Shown here piece by piece: positions 28,519 through 42,167 of a DNA stretch of 64,000 bases. The position numbers and the translations under genes are program-made. Below the pieces are notes generated by a model. It saw only the letters and a program-made list of their open reading frames with translations, was not told the origin of the DNA and ran no database searches. Each line of letters opens with the position of its first letter. Positions within the stretch are counted from its first letter, which is position 1. Origin of the DNA: Streptomyces sp. 1-11 (GTDB taxonomy: Bacteria > Actinomycetota > Actinomycetes > Streptomycetales > Streptomycetaceae); the NCBI RefSeq assembly GCF_007176755.1, contig NZ_BJTV01000003.1:372001-436000 (forward strand), given 5' to 3'.

Positions 28519-29277
28519 GTGCCCCGGCGCGTCACCGTTGTCACCGCTGTCCACGCCCCGTCCGCCCGCTTCCTGCCGGACGCCTACGAGTCCCTGCGCG
28601 AGCAGCGGCTGCCGGACGGCTGGGAGTGGCAGTGGCTGGTACAGGAGGACGGCCACAGCGACGGGGTGCGCCCGTACCTGCCGGACGACGCGCGGGTCAG
28701 TTTCCGTCAGGGGCGGCCGGGCGGCCCCGGTGTGGCCCGCACGATCGCGCTGGCGCGCGCGGACGGCGCGTACGTGAAGGTCCTGGACGCCGACGACCGG
28801 CTCACGCCCGGCGCGCTCGCCCGTGACCTGGCCGTCCTGGAGGCCGACCGCACGATCGGCTGGACCACCTCACGCACGCTCGACCTGCTCCCCGACGGCT
28901 CCACGGCCGGCTTCCCCGGTGATCCGGACGAAGGCCCCGTCGAGCGCGGCGCCGTGCTGCGTCACTGGAAGGAGCACGGGTTCCGGGCCCAGGTCCATCC
29001 GGCCTCGCTCTGCGTCCGCCGGGACCTGCTGACGGCCCTCGGCGGCTGGATGGCGCTGCCCGCCTCCGAGGACACCGGCCTGCTGCTGGCGCTGAACGCG
29101 GTCAGCCGCGGCTGGTTCATCGGGGAGGCCGGGCTGCTGTACCGGAAGTGGGAGGGGCAGGTGACCGGTCAGGCCGCGCACACCGACCCGGCCGAGCGGA
29201 ACGCCCGCATGGCGGTGGCGGAGGCCCGGGCGCGGGCGCTGGCGGACCTCGGCTGGGCCTTCCCGGCCGGCCGGTGA
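28519..29277 (+). CDS. Family 2 glycosyltransferase
   Basis: 252-aa GT-A fold glycosyltransferase, likely cytoplasmic or membrane-peripheral, transferring a sugar from a nucleotide donor. The N-terminus VTVVTAVHAPSARFLPDAYESL is the usual GT2 opening, VKVLDADDRL carries the metal-binding DxD, and an ED motif (ASEDTGLLLALNA) marks the acceptor side. GTG codons at 28492, 28504, 28507 and 28519 are possible starts; 28519 has GGTGG at eight bases. It stands alone, so the acceptor cannot be predicted. Confidence 0.85.
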   Translation: MPRRVTVVTAVHAPSARFLPDAYESLREQRLPDGWEWQWLVQEDGHSDGVRPYLPDDARVSFRQGRPGGPGVARTIALARADGAYVKVLDADDRLTPGALARDLAVLEADRTIGWTTSRTLDLLPDGSTAGFPGDPDEGPVERGAVLRHWKEHGFRAQVHPASLCVRRDLLTALGGWMALPASEDTGLLLALNAVSRGWFIGEAGLLYRKWEGQVTGQAAHTDPAERNARMAVAEARARALADLGWAFPAGR

Positions 29278-29297
29278 TCCCCGGCCGGCCGTGTCGT

Positions 29298-29483
29298 TCA
29301 CGTGAGCACGACGGCCTGGGACGGGCACCTCTCGGCCGCTTCGCGCACCCGCGGGTCGTCCCCGGCGTCCTCCTGGCCGGGCCGGACCACGCCGTACCCG
29401 TCCTCGAACGCGAACACGGACGGGGCGCGGTGCGCGCACTCTGCGGAGCCGTAGCACACGGCTCGGTCCACGGAGACCTTCAT
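29298..29483 (-). CDS. 3Fe-4S-type ferredoxin
   Basis: 61-aa ferredoxin: MKVSVDRAVCYGSAEC and an AERCPSQAV segment supply C10, C16 and C53. Three cluster Cys and a missing fourth ligand fit the [3Fe-4S] or convertible [4Fe-4S] type that feeds cytochrome P450s in actinomycetes. GGAGG precedes ATG at good spacing. No P450 or reductase is nearby, so it is an orphan electron carrier; its redox partner lies elsewhere. Confidence 0.92.
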   Translation of the reverse strand: MKVSVDRAVCYGSAECAHRAPSVFAFEDGYGVVRPGQEDAGDDPRVREAAERCPSQAVVLT

Positions 29484-29977
29484 GCGTCCTCCAGCCGTAC
29501 GGGACCCCGGCGCCCTCCCGGGCCGGCCGGCGGTCGGTGACCGATCTGCCAGGACGTGACTGCCCGCTCCGGCCGCCCGGTGAACCGCCGCCGCGTACCC
29601 GGCCCGTCCGGCACCGGTCCCTCCCCTCGTGGGGACCGGTACCGAACGGATCGGGTGGCGTCGCCCGCACCGTGTCGGCGTATCGGCGCGGGACGAGGTG
29701 TCGGGTCCGGCAGTTCCGTCGTGTCGTCGGGTCCTGCCGCGCCCGGCGGGCACTTTGGCCGAGATCGTTCGCCACCTCGGGCCGTCCTCCGGGGTACTGG
29801 GCCGGTGGCCTGTCCGGACCGAGTGTGACGATTCCGCTACCGCGTCGTGATCCTGCCATTTCCGGCCCCGTACGAGGAGGCACCGGACCCCGATCGAGGG
29901 CTTAGCCGCAGGTCAGCCGTATAGGGTGAGTTTTCCGGTCCGGACGTCCTGAAGCGGGGGGAGTAAGGGGGAGGACC
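29484..29977. other. Long intergenic region before the WD40 NTPase gene
   Basis: About 490 bp with no supported gene. Several open frames exist on both strands but none has codon usage or a ribosome site that convinces. The region presumably holds promoters for the ferredoxin (minus strand) and the 1581-aa protein gene (plus strand); a TATAGG-like element around 29919 is a weak candidate. I see no hairpin terminator or repeat. Confidence 0.4.
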
Positions 29978-32900
29978 TTGAGTTCCGACTCAGGGACACG
30001 CACGGCCTTCGCCGAGCGGCTCGCGCTGCTGTACAAGGAGGCGGGCAATCCACCCCTGAAGAGCGTGTCCGAGGCGGTCGTACGCCTGCAGCGGGTGGAC
30101 GAACGCGGGCGGCCGGTGCGGGTGTCCGCCCAGCGGATCAGCGACTGGCGACGGGCCAGGAACGTACCGGCCCAGTTCGCCGCGCTCGCGGCCGTCCTGC
30201 AGATCCTGATCCCCGAGGCGCGCCGCGCGCGTCCGGTCCCGGTGTCCAGCGGCCTGTACGACCTGACGCAGTGGCAGCGCCTGTGGGAGCGCGCCCTGGC
30301 CGACCCGGCCGGTGACCGCCCGGCGGTGCCCAGGCAGGAGAACCGGCGGCCGCCCGCCCAGGCGCCGCCGGCCGTCGGCGGTGTGTGCCCGTACCGCGGG
30401 CTGGCCTCCTACCGCCAGGAGGACGCCCGCTGGTTCTTCGGGCGGGAGCGGAGCACCGCATCCCTCGTGGCCCAGTTGCGCGCCGCGGAGCGGACCGGCG
30501 GGCTGATCATGGTGGTCGGCGCCTCGGGCGCCGGGAAGTCCTCCCTGCTGAACGCCGGTCTGGTGCCCGCGGTGCGGGACGGCGTGCTCGACGACGGCGC
30601 CGGCCGGCCGGCCGCCGTGCTCCAGCTGGTGCCGGGCGCCGACCCGCTGGGCGAGCTGACCCGCCGGGTACCGGAGCTCACCGCCCTCGCCGCCGACGCG
30701 CGCGTGGCCGAGGCGGAGGCGGACCGCCGGCCGGCCGCCCCGGGCCCCGGCACGCCGCACTTCGCCCGCGCGGTGCGCGAGGCGGTCATGGCGTGGGCGC
30801 TGCGGGAGACGTCCGCCCCGGACGAGGAGCCACCCGGCGACGCGACCGTGGTCCCACGCCCGGCCGGAACCGGCTCACCGGACACTCGTACGGTCCGGCC
30901 CGGGCCCGCGCACCAGGGCAACTCCGCATCCGGACCGTCGGGTTCGGAGGAAAACGGCGCCGGCCCTGACGCGGCGGACACGAGGCCACGCGAGGACGGC
31001 CGCGACCAGGCTGACCCGCGGACGTCCCGGTCCGGGGCGGCGGACACCCCGGCCCCCGGAACCCGCTCCCCGGACCCGCAGACGTCCGGGACGGGCCCGG
31101 CGGCCACTCGAGCGAACGAAACCGGTCCGGCGGACGCCCGGGCGGAGGGAAACGGCACAACCGGCACCCGGGCGGACGAGACCGGTCCGGAGGAAGCGCG
31201 GCCCTCGGAGACCCGTTCGCCGGACCCGGGCGTCTCGGTGACCGACCCGGCGGACACCCGGGGGCCCGGCACCGGCCCGGCGGACACCACGGCCTCCACG
31301 ACCGGCCCGGCGGACGTGCGGGCGGGCGGCGCGCTCCCGGACCGGACCGGCTTGCGCCCGCACGACTCCCGCGCCTCGGTGACGCTCCCGATCCCGCACC
31401 AGGCGGACGCCCCGCACCTGCTACCGGACGACGCCACCACCCCGCTGCCGTCCCCGCGGCCGCCCGCCCCCGACACCCGGCCGGCCGCACAGGCACAGGA
31501 CGCGCGGACCGGATCCTCCGCGCCGGCCGCGCGGCCGCGTGCGGTGATCATCGTCGACCAGTTCGAGGAGACCTTCACCCTCTGCCCGGACGAGGCCGCC
31601 CGCCGCGCCTTCGTCCAGCTGCTGCACGCGGCCTGCGCCCCGCTCCCCGACCCGCCCGGCCCCGCCCCCGTCCTGGTGGTCCTCGGCGTCCGCGCCGACT
31701 TCTACGAGCAGTGCCTCGCCCACCCGGAGCTGGCCGACGCGCTGCAGCACCGGCACATGGTGCTCGGACCGCTCACGACGGCGGAACTGCGCGAGGCGGT
31801 GACCGGTCCCGCCAAGGCCGTGGGCCTGGAGCTGGAACCCGGGCTGGCGGAGCTGATCGTGCGGGAGGTGAGCGCGGACGGCCCGCGCGGGGCGCACGAC
31901 GCCGGAGTGCTCCCGCTCCTCTCGCACGCCCTGCTCGCCACCTGGCAGCGCCGCAAGGCGGGCCGGCTGACGCTGGCCGGGTTCCGCGCGGCGGGCGGTA
32001 TCCAGGGCGCGGTGGCGGCGACCGCCGAGCGCGCCTGGACCGGCCTCGACCCGGCCGCCCGCAGCGCGGCCAGGCTGCTCCTGCTGCGTCTGGTCCGGCT
32101 GGGCGAGGACACCCAGGCCACCCGCAGGCGCGGCACCCGGCGCCAGCTCGCGCAGGAGTCGGTGGACCCCGGCAAGACGGAGGAGTCGCTGGAGGCGCTG
32201 GTCCGCGCCCGGCTGGTGACGCTGGACGCGGAGACCGTGGAGATCACCCACGAGGCGCTGTTGCACGCCTGGCCGCGGCTGCGCCACTGGATCGACGAGG
32301 ACCGGGGCGACCACCTGCTGCGCCAGCGGCTGGAGGAGGACGGCCGCGCCTGGGAGGCCTCCGACCGGGACAGCGCGCTGCTCTACCGGGGGTCCCGGCT
32401 GGAACAGGCCCGGGAGTGGGCCAAGTCGGCCGGGGACACCTATCTGACCCGCGGCGCGGTGCAGTTCCTGGCCGCGTCGGTCCGGCTGCGCCGGCGTACC
32501 GTCCTGATCAGCCGAGCCGCCGTGGCGGCGCTGGTCGTGCTCGCCGTGCTGGCGGCCGGCTCGGCGGTGGTGGCCTGGCAGCAGCGGGACGACGCCGTGT
32601 TCGAGCAGGTGATCGCGGAGGCGGACCGGGTCCAGCACACCGATCCGTCGCTGGCCGCCCAGCTCGGCCTGGTCGCCCATGACCTGCGGCCGGACGACGA
32701 GGGCACCTACAGCAGGCTGATCTCGATCGTCAACGCGCCGCTGGCCACCCCGATGCTCGGCCACCACGGCGCCGTGTACCTCACCTCGTTCAGCCCCGAC
32801 GGCAAGCTCCTCGCCACGGCGGGCTACGACCGCACGGTACGCCTGTGGAACGTGGCCGACCGCGGCCGTCCCGAACCGCTGGGCAAGCCCCTCACCGGCC

Positions 32901-34723
32901 ACACCAGCTGGGTGAGCAGCGCGGTCTTCAGCCCCGACGGCCGCACCCTCGCCAGCGCCGGGGACGACGGCACGATCCGGCTGTGGGACGTCACCGACCC
33001 CGCCCGCCCGGTGCCGCTCGGCAAGCCCCTCACCGGCCATCGGGGCACCATCTACCTGGTCGCCTTCAGCCCCGACGGGCGCACCCTGGCCTCCGCGGGC
33101 GAGGACCGCAGCGTGCGCCTGTGGAACGTCTCCCGGCCGGACCGGCCCGAACCGCTCGGCGCGCTGGACGGCCACACGGCCGCGGTGCGCTGCGTGGCGT
33201 TCAGCCCCGACGGGCGCACCCTCGCGGCCGGGGGCGACGACGACACCGTCCGGCTGTGGAACACGGCCGACCCGCGCCACCCGAAACCGCTGCCGAAGGT
33301 GCTCACCGGCCACACGGACCTGGTCCACTCGGTGGCGTTCAGCCCGGACGGGCGCACCCTGGCCAGCGGCAGCGCGGACGACACCATCCGGCTGTGGAAC
33401 GTCGCCGACCCGGCACGGCCGGCCCCGGTCGGCTCTCCGCTCACCGGTCACACGGGCCCTATCTGGTCCGTGGCCTTCAGCCCCGACGGCGAACGGCTCG
33501 CCGCCGCGAGCGCGGACAGCACCGCGAGCCTGTGGAACGTCGGCGACCCGGTGTCACCGTCCCAGGTCGGCGAGCCGCTGGCGGGCGGCAGCGGGGAGAT
33601 GTACGCCCTCGGCTTCAGCCCGGACGGCCGCACCCTCGCCACCGGCAACGGTGACGGCAAGGTGCGCCTGTGGTCGCTGCCGACGTCGGACATGACCGGG
33701 CGCGGCGGGGCGTTCCGCCCGGACGGCAAGGTGCTCGCCACGGCCGCGCGCGACGGCGGGATCCGCATGTGGAATGTGACGGCCCCCGGCCGGCCCGTCG
33801 CCCTGGGCAAGCCCTTCATGCGCACGAACGGCGGGCAGCGCGCCCTGGTGTTCTCGCCCGACGGCCGCACCCTCGCGGTGCTGACCGGGAACCGGACGGT
33901 GCACCTGTGGAACGTCACCGACCCGGCCCGCCCGGCCCGGACAGGACCGCCGCTGGTCCTGCGGACCCGGTTCATGGGCCCGGACGCGCTGGCGTACAGC
34001 CCCGACGGGCGCACCCTGGCCACCGCCTACGACGACCGCACCATCCGGCTGTGGAACGTCGCCGACCCCGCCCACGCCGCCCCGCTCGGCAAGCCGCTCG
34101 GCGGTCACCGGGGCTTCGTCAACACCCTTGCCTTCAGCCCCGACGGGCACACCCTCGCCAGCGGCAGCGCGGACAGCACCGTGCGGCTGTGGGACGTCAC
34201 CGACCCCGCCCGTACCGTGCCGCTCGGCAAGCCCCTCACCAGGCACTCGGGTCCCGTGAACGTGCTGGCGTTCACGCCCGACGGGCACACCCTCGCCAGC
34301 GGCAGCGACGACGACACCGTGCGGCTGTGGGACGTCACCGACCCCCGCGCGGCGAGCGAGCAGGGCAGGCCGCTCACCGGGCACACCGAGGCGGTCACGT
34401 CGCTGACGTTCGGCGGGTCCGGTCACATCCTGGCGAGCGGCGGCAACGACAACACCGTACGGCTCTGGGACGTCACGGAGCCGTCGTCGGCCACGCCCAT
34501 CGGCCAGTCGATGAGCCCCTACGCCAAGACCGGCAACTTCCTGGCGTTCAGTCCCAACAGCCGACTGCTCGGCGTGTCCAGCGGCGCGGACACGGTCCGC
34601 CTGTGGCGCCTGGACGCCGACGCGGCGATCCGCCACATCTGCGCGGTCACCCGGGGCGTGCTGACCCCGCAGCGATGGCACGAGTACCTGCCCCGGCTGT
34701 CCTACGACCCACCCTGCCGGTGA
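29978..34723 (+). CDS. HTH / nSTAND-type P-loop NTPase / 14xWD40 repeat protein
   Basis: 1581-aa multidomain protein. Residues about 8-80 look like a helix-turn-helix. A STAND-type NTPase follows (CPYRGLASY and WFFGRE, Walker A GASGAGKSS 181-189, Walker B VIIVDQFEE 523-531, then a helical region to about 820). A membrane helix lies at about 841-866. The C-terminus has 14 WD40 repeats (FSPDGRTLAS..DDTVRLWNV type), enough for two seven-blade propellers. Between Walker A and B sits an unusual low-complexity insert of about 240 residues rich in TGPAD. A TTG start follows GGGGGAGG. Such proteins act as sensor switches in actinobacteria; the ligand is unknown. A defence role cannot be excluded. Confidence 0.85.
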   Translation: MSSDSGTRTAFAERLALLYKEAGNPPLKSVSEAVVRLQRVDERGRPVRVSAQRISDWRRARNVPAQFAALAAVLQILIPEARRARPVPVSSGLYDLTQWQRLWERALADPAGDRPAVPRQENRRPPAQAPPAVGGVCPYRGLASYRQEDARWFFGRERSTASLVAQLRAAERTGGLIMVVGASGAGKSSLLNAGLVPAVRDGVLDDGAGRPAAVLQLVPGADPLGELTRRVPELTALAADARVAEAEADRRPAAPGPGTPHFARAVREAVMAWALRETSAPDEEPPGDATVVPRPAGTGSPDTRTVRPGPAHQGNSASGPSGSEENGAGPDAADTRPREDGRDQADPRTSRSGAADTPAPGTRSPDPQTSGTGPAATRANETGPADARAEGNGTTGTRADETGPEEARPSETRSPDPGVSVTDPADTRGPGTGPADTTASTTGPADVRAGGALPDRTGLRPHDSRASVTLPIPHQADAPHLLPDDATTPLPSPRPPAPDTRPAAQAQDARTGSSAPAARPRAVIIVDQFEETFTLCPDEAARRAFVQLLHAACAPLPDPPGPAPVLVVLGVRADFYEQCLAHPELADALQHRHMVLGPLTTAELREAVTGPAKAVGLELEPGLAELIVREVSADGPRGAHDAGVLPLLSHALLATWQRRKAGRLTLAGFRAAGGIQGAVAATAERAWTGLDPAARSAARLLLLRLVRLGEDTQATRRRGTRRQLAQESVDPGKTEESLEALVRARLVTLDAETVEITHEALLHAWPRLRHWIDEDRGDHLLRQRLEEDGRAWEASDRDSALLYRGSRLEQAREWAKSAGDTYLTRGAVQFLAASVRLRRRTVLISRAAVAALVVLAVLAAGSAVVAWQQRDDAVFEQVIAEADRVQHTDPSLAAQLGLVAHDLRPDDEGTYSRLISIVNAPLATPMLGHHGAVYLTSFSPDGKLLATAGYDRTVRLWNVADRGRPEPLGKPLTGHTSWVSSAVFSPDGRTLASAGDDGTIRLWDVTDPARPVPLGKPLTGHRGTIYLVAFSPDGRTLASAGEDRSVRLWNVSRPDRPEPLGALDGHTAAVRCVAFSPDGRTLAAGGDDDTVRLWNTADPRHPKPLPKVLTGHTDLVHSVAFSPDGRTLASGSADDTIRLWNVADPARPAPVGSPLTGHTGPIWSVAFSPDGERLAAASADSTASLWNVGDPVSPSQVGEPLAGGSGEMYALGFSPDGRTLATGNGDGKVRLWSLPTSDMTGRGGAFRPDGKVLATAARDGGIRMWNVTAPGRPVALGKPFMRTNGGQRALVFSPDGRTLAVLTGNRTVHLWNVTDPARPARTGPPLVLRTRFMGPDALAYSPDGRTLATAYDDRTIRLWNVADPAHAAPLGKPLGGHRGFVNTLAFSPDGHTLASGSADSTVRLWDVTDPARTVPLGKPLTRHSGPVNVLAFTPDGHTLASGSDDDTVRLWDVTDPRAASEQGRPLTGHTEAVTSLTFGGSGHILASGGNDNTVRLWDVTEPSSATPIGQSMSPYAKTGNFLAFSPNSRLLGVSSGADTVRLWRLDADAAIRHICAVTRGVLTPQRWHEYLPRLSYDPPCR
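30815..31537 (+). repeat. Degenerate TGPAD-type repeat inside the WD40 NTPase gene
   Basis: Residues about 280-520 of the NTPase are a polar low-complexity tract with recurring T-G-P-A-D/E-x-R units (GTGPAATR, ETGPADAR, ETGPEEAR, GTGPADTT, TTGPADVR). The DNA is a chain of short imperfect repeats containing GACCGG and CCCGG(C/A). It separates the Walker A and Walker B halves. Confidence 0.7.
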
Positions 34724-34805
34724 CCGATCAAGATCGGCCAACTCCCTTTCCCAACAAGCCGGTTGCCTCCCACAACCACCCCGGACTTGTTACCCTTGGC
34801 CATAG

Positions 34806-34847
34806 CCCGATCGCTGGTGCATCCCCCGTCGCCAGCGGTCGGGTTTT
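34806..34847 (+). terminator. Rho-independent terminator after the WD40 NTPase gene
   Basis: 12-bp stem (34806-34817 with 34832-34843, one U-G pair) with a 14-nt loop, then TTTT. It lies about 85 bp beyond the stop codon. The unusually distinct sequence just upstream (CTTGTTACCCTTGGCCATAG) is discussed as a possible small RNA. Confidence 0.85.
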
Positions 34848-34890
34848 CACGTAGGCGCGGCCGCCGGACCGCCCGGCTCCCTGCGCGCGG

Positions 34891-35106
34891 TCAGCCGATG
34901 AGCGCGACGCCGACCACGGCCGCCCCGAGGGCCGCCCAGGCCCCGGCCGCCACTCTCAGACCCCGCACGGTGCGGGGCCATCGCCTGTGTTCGGGAATCA
35001 GTCCGTGGAATGTCTCCGCGGCCCCACGGACGTTGGCGGCCACCGCCGCTCCACCACCTACGGTGATGACGCCCCAGAGCACCAGGAACCCGAGATCCGC
35101 GGCCAC
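34891..35106 (-). CDS. Small putative membrane protein
   Basis: 71 aa with two hydrophobic stretches: LGFLVLWGVITVGGGAAVAAN near the N-terminus and WAALGAAVVGVALIG at the C-terminus. A short polar loop lies between. GTG start, but no strong ribosome site is visible. It lies 37 bp beyond the isomerase-like gene on the same strand and may be cotranscribed. It resembles many two-helix Streptomyces proteins; the function is unknown and the gene is less certain than its neighbours. Confidence 0.5.
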   Translation of the reverse strand: MAADLGFLVLWGVITVGGGAAVAANVRGAAETFHGLIPEHRRWPRTVRGLRVAAGAWAALGAAVVGVALIG

Positions 35107-35142
35107 AGTGGAAAGTCGCTTCGCCGCTGCCCGGCGCCCGTC

Positions 35143-35937
35143 CTATTCCTCCGGCTCCCACGCGCGGAGCAGATCGAACAAGCCTGCGTCTCCCTCGATC
35201 CGCAGGGAATCCACCGGGATCCGGTCGTACACGAAGAGCACCAGCTCACTGGCCGTGCCGCGAACGGAGACGCCGACCGCGTCCGGGCCCTCGTCGGCGC
35301 CGGCGGACGTCGTGCCGGGCGCGGGGATACGGGTGGAGCGTGCGCCGTCGCCGTCGACCGTGAGGCGCCAGGAGTGGCCCTCGGCGGCGTGGAAGTCGAA
35401 GGCGGTGGGCTTGTGCGGCCAGGCACTCGGCGTCGCGACGCAGGTGTACAGGAACTCCTCGACACCGTCGACTGCCACGTCGGCCGGCAGCGGCTCCGGG
35501 GCACCCACGGTGATCTGGGCGTCGTAGGTGTGCACCGCCAGCTGCTGGAGCTGGTGCCGGGCGACGGCGCCACAGGTCCGCGGCGACTGGGACGCACCCC
35601 ACCACGTCCAGCAACCGCGGTCCGGGCCGGCCTCCCGCAGCGCGTCCAGCAGTTGCCGCGTCGACTCCGCCAACCAGGCCGTCAGCGCCTCGCGCTCCCG
35701 GGGCGCGGCCGGGGCGCCCTCCGCCGCGGACTTGGCCGGAGCGGGCCCCGCGGCGACGGTGGCGGCCCAGGCGCGGCGCCCGTCGCCGATGTGCTCCGCC
35801 AGATCGAACAGCGTCCACTCCGGGCAGGTCGGCACCTGCACGTCGAGGCTGGGCGCCGAGGCGACCACGGCGCGGAAAGCGCTCGACCGTTCTTCGATCA
35901 GTCGCAACAGAACGGGGAACGCGAGTGTCGTCGTCAC
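35143..35937 (-). CDS. Maleylpyruvate isomerase family mycothiol-dependent protein
   Basis: 264 aa. The N-terminal half is a DinB/MDMPI-like metal-binding four-helix domain: VPTCPEWTLFDLAEHIGDGRRAW holds the first His, and AVARHQLQQLAVHTYDAQI the second and third (H, H). The C-terminal half matches the MDMPI C-domain (VYDRIPVDSLRIEGD). Such proteins use mycothiol, the low-molecular-weight thiol of actinobacteria, as cofactor or acceptor. The substrate is unknown; the family name comes from one characterised member. GTG start. Confidence 0.85.
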   Translation of the reverse strand: MTTTLAFPVLLRLIEERSSAFRAVVASAPSLDVQVPTCPEWTLFDLAEHIGDGRRAWAATVAAGPAPAKSAAEGAPAAPREREALTAWLAESTRQLLDALREAGPDRGCWTWWGASQSPRTCGAVARHQLQQLAVHTYDAQITVGAPEPLPADVAVDGVEEFLYTCVATPSAWPHKPTAFDFHAAEGHSWRLTVDGDGARSTRIPAPGTTSAGADEGPDAVGVSVRGTASELVLFVYDRIPVDSLRIEGDAGLFDLLRAWEPEE

Positions 35938-36080
35938 ACGGACTCTCTATCACCGGGCCCGGACAACCGGACAGTGATTTTCACAGCCGGGGCGACGGAC
36001 ACGCGGCCCGGGCCGGGACCCTCGGACGACGCCGCGCTCCGCACGATCCACTCATCGGCTGATGTCGGCCATGGATGCCG

Positions 36081-36112
36081 AAGACCCCCAGCCGGTACCG
36101 ACTGGGGGTCTT
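36081..36112 (-). terminator. Hairpin terminator after tRNA-Ile
   Basis: AAGACCCCCAG pairs with CTGGGGGTCTT over a 10-nt loop, immediately downstream of tRNA-Ile on the minus strand. Confidence 0.75.
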
Positions 36113-36120
36113 CTCGCATG

Positions 36121-36194
36121 TGGGGCTAACAGGATTTGAACCTGTGGCCTCATCCTTATCAGGGATGCGCTCTAACCAACTGAGCTATAGCCCC
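36121..36194 (-). tRNA. tRNA-Ile (GAT)
   Basis: 74-nt tRNA. Acceptor GGGGCTA pairs with TAGCCCC, discriminator A, CCA not encoded. Anticodon loop CTGATAA gives GAU, reading AUC/AUU isoleucine. T-loop GGTTCAAATCC. It is free-standing, not inside an rRNA operon. Confidence 0.96.
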
Positions 36195-36234
36195 GCCGCG
36201 CTCTGCGGTGTGTGTCCCGCGCGCTGACTCCTGA

Positions 36235-36263
36235 AGATTAGCGCACGAGGGCGGCAGTCCCAA
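36235..36263 (-). promoter_or_regulatory. Promoter of tRNA-Ile
   Basis: Minus strand: TTGGGA (-35) - 17 bp - TAATCT (-10), giving a start about 35 bp before the tRNA. Good match to the housekeeping sigma (HrdB) consensus. Confidence 0.7.
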
Positions 36264-36305
36264 AATCGGTTGTCGGGGGCTGCCCGGCGAGCACCGCAGG
36301 TGGGG

Positions 36306-37052
36306 TCACTCGTCCTCGGCCAGCGTCAGTTCGACGCCGCCCACGAAGCCCGCGGACAGGTTGTAGATGAAAGCGCCCAGCGTGGCGAGGGCGGTGGCGA
36401 GGACGACGTCGATGACCGCGATGATCGCCGCGAAGGTCAGGACGTGTGGCAGGGACAGGAAGGCCTGCAGGTCGAAGCCGTTGGCCTCGTTGGAGCCGGT
36501 CGCCTCCGAGATCGTGCCGCCGACCGTCGAGAAGACGCCCATCGCGTCCATGACCATCCACAGCACCGCCGAGGCGACGACCGTGCAGATGCCGAGCGCG
36601 ATGGAGAGCAGGAAGCTGACCTTCATCACCGACCACGGGTCGGCCTTGGCCACGCGCAGCCGTGCCTTGCGGGTGCGCGGCGCGGTCCGCGCGCCGGTGC
36701 GCGGCCGGCGCACGGCACCGCTGGGCGCCTGCGAGGCCGGGTAGGCCTGCGGCGGGTGGTAGGGCCCGGACTGCTGCTCGGAGTGGCGCTCACCGGGGAG
36801 CGGGGAGGCCGCCTGCCCCTCGGCCGGGCCCGCGCCGGGCTGGATCTGCGGGCCTCGGGTGTCCGTCACGGTTCCCCCCTGGGATGCCGGCGTGTCGGTG
36901 GAGGACGAGTCCTTCGCCGAGGACCTGACCGCCCTCAGCTGGGTCGTGTGCGGGTCCGCCGCACCCGGCCCGTGCGCGGCGGAGCCACGACCGCCGCCCG
37001 TCTCCGTACCCGTGGGGGTACCGGCCGATCCGGCGCCCGTGGCTCCGCTCAC
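36306..37052 (-). CDS. DUF3566 transmembrane protein
   Basis: 248 aa. A long polar, Ser/Thr/Gly/Pro-rich cytoplasmic N-terminus (about 1-130) precedes the DUF3566 domain with two or three membrane helices (VMKVSFLLSIALGICTVVASAVLW; VLTFAAIIAVIDVVLATALATLGAFIYNL). The family is conserved after gyrA in actinobacteria, of unknown function. GTG start 18 bp downstream of the gyrA stop, so it is probably expressed with gyrA. Nothing unusual in length. Confidence 0.9.
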   Translation of the reverse strand: MSGATGAGSAGTPTGTETGGGRGSAAHGPGAADPHTTQLRAVRSSAKDSSSTDTPASQGGTVTDTRGPQIQPGAGPAEGQAASPLPGERHSEQQSGPYHPPQAYPASQAPSGAVRRPRTGARTAPRTRKARLRVAKADPWSVMKVSFLLSIALGICTVVASAVLWMVMDAMGVFSTVGGTISEATGSNEANGFDLQAFLSLPHVLTFAAIIAVIDVVLATALATLGAFIYNLSAGFVGGVELTLAEDE

Positions 37053-37070
37053 CTTGACTCACTCCTCGTG

Positions 37071-39665
<2,595 letters not shown>

Positions 39666-39707
39666 TGCTGGTGAAGATCCTTCCTGGTGCGGTCAGCTGA
39701 GACCGAC

Positions 39708-42167
<2,460 letters not shown>

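Noticed and set aside
29285..29305. TTCACGTGA core near the GT2/ferredoxin boundary as parS
   Set aside because: Only the inner nine bases match; five of the fourteen positions differ from the parS consensus.
29537..29905. Plus-strand frame in the gap before the WD40 gene
   Set aside because: Arg/Pro-rich with no ribosome site or motif; three overlapping frames in the region show the same random composition.
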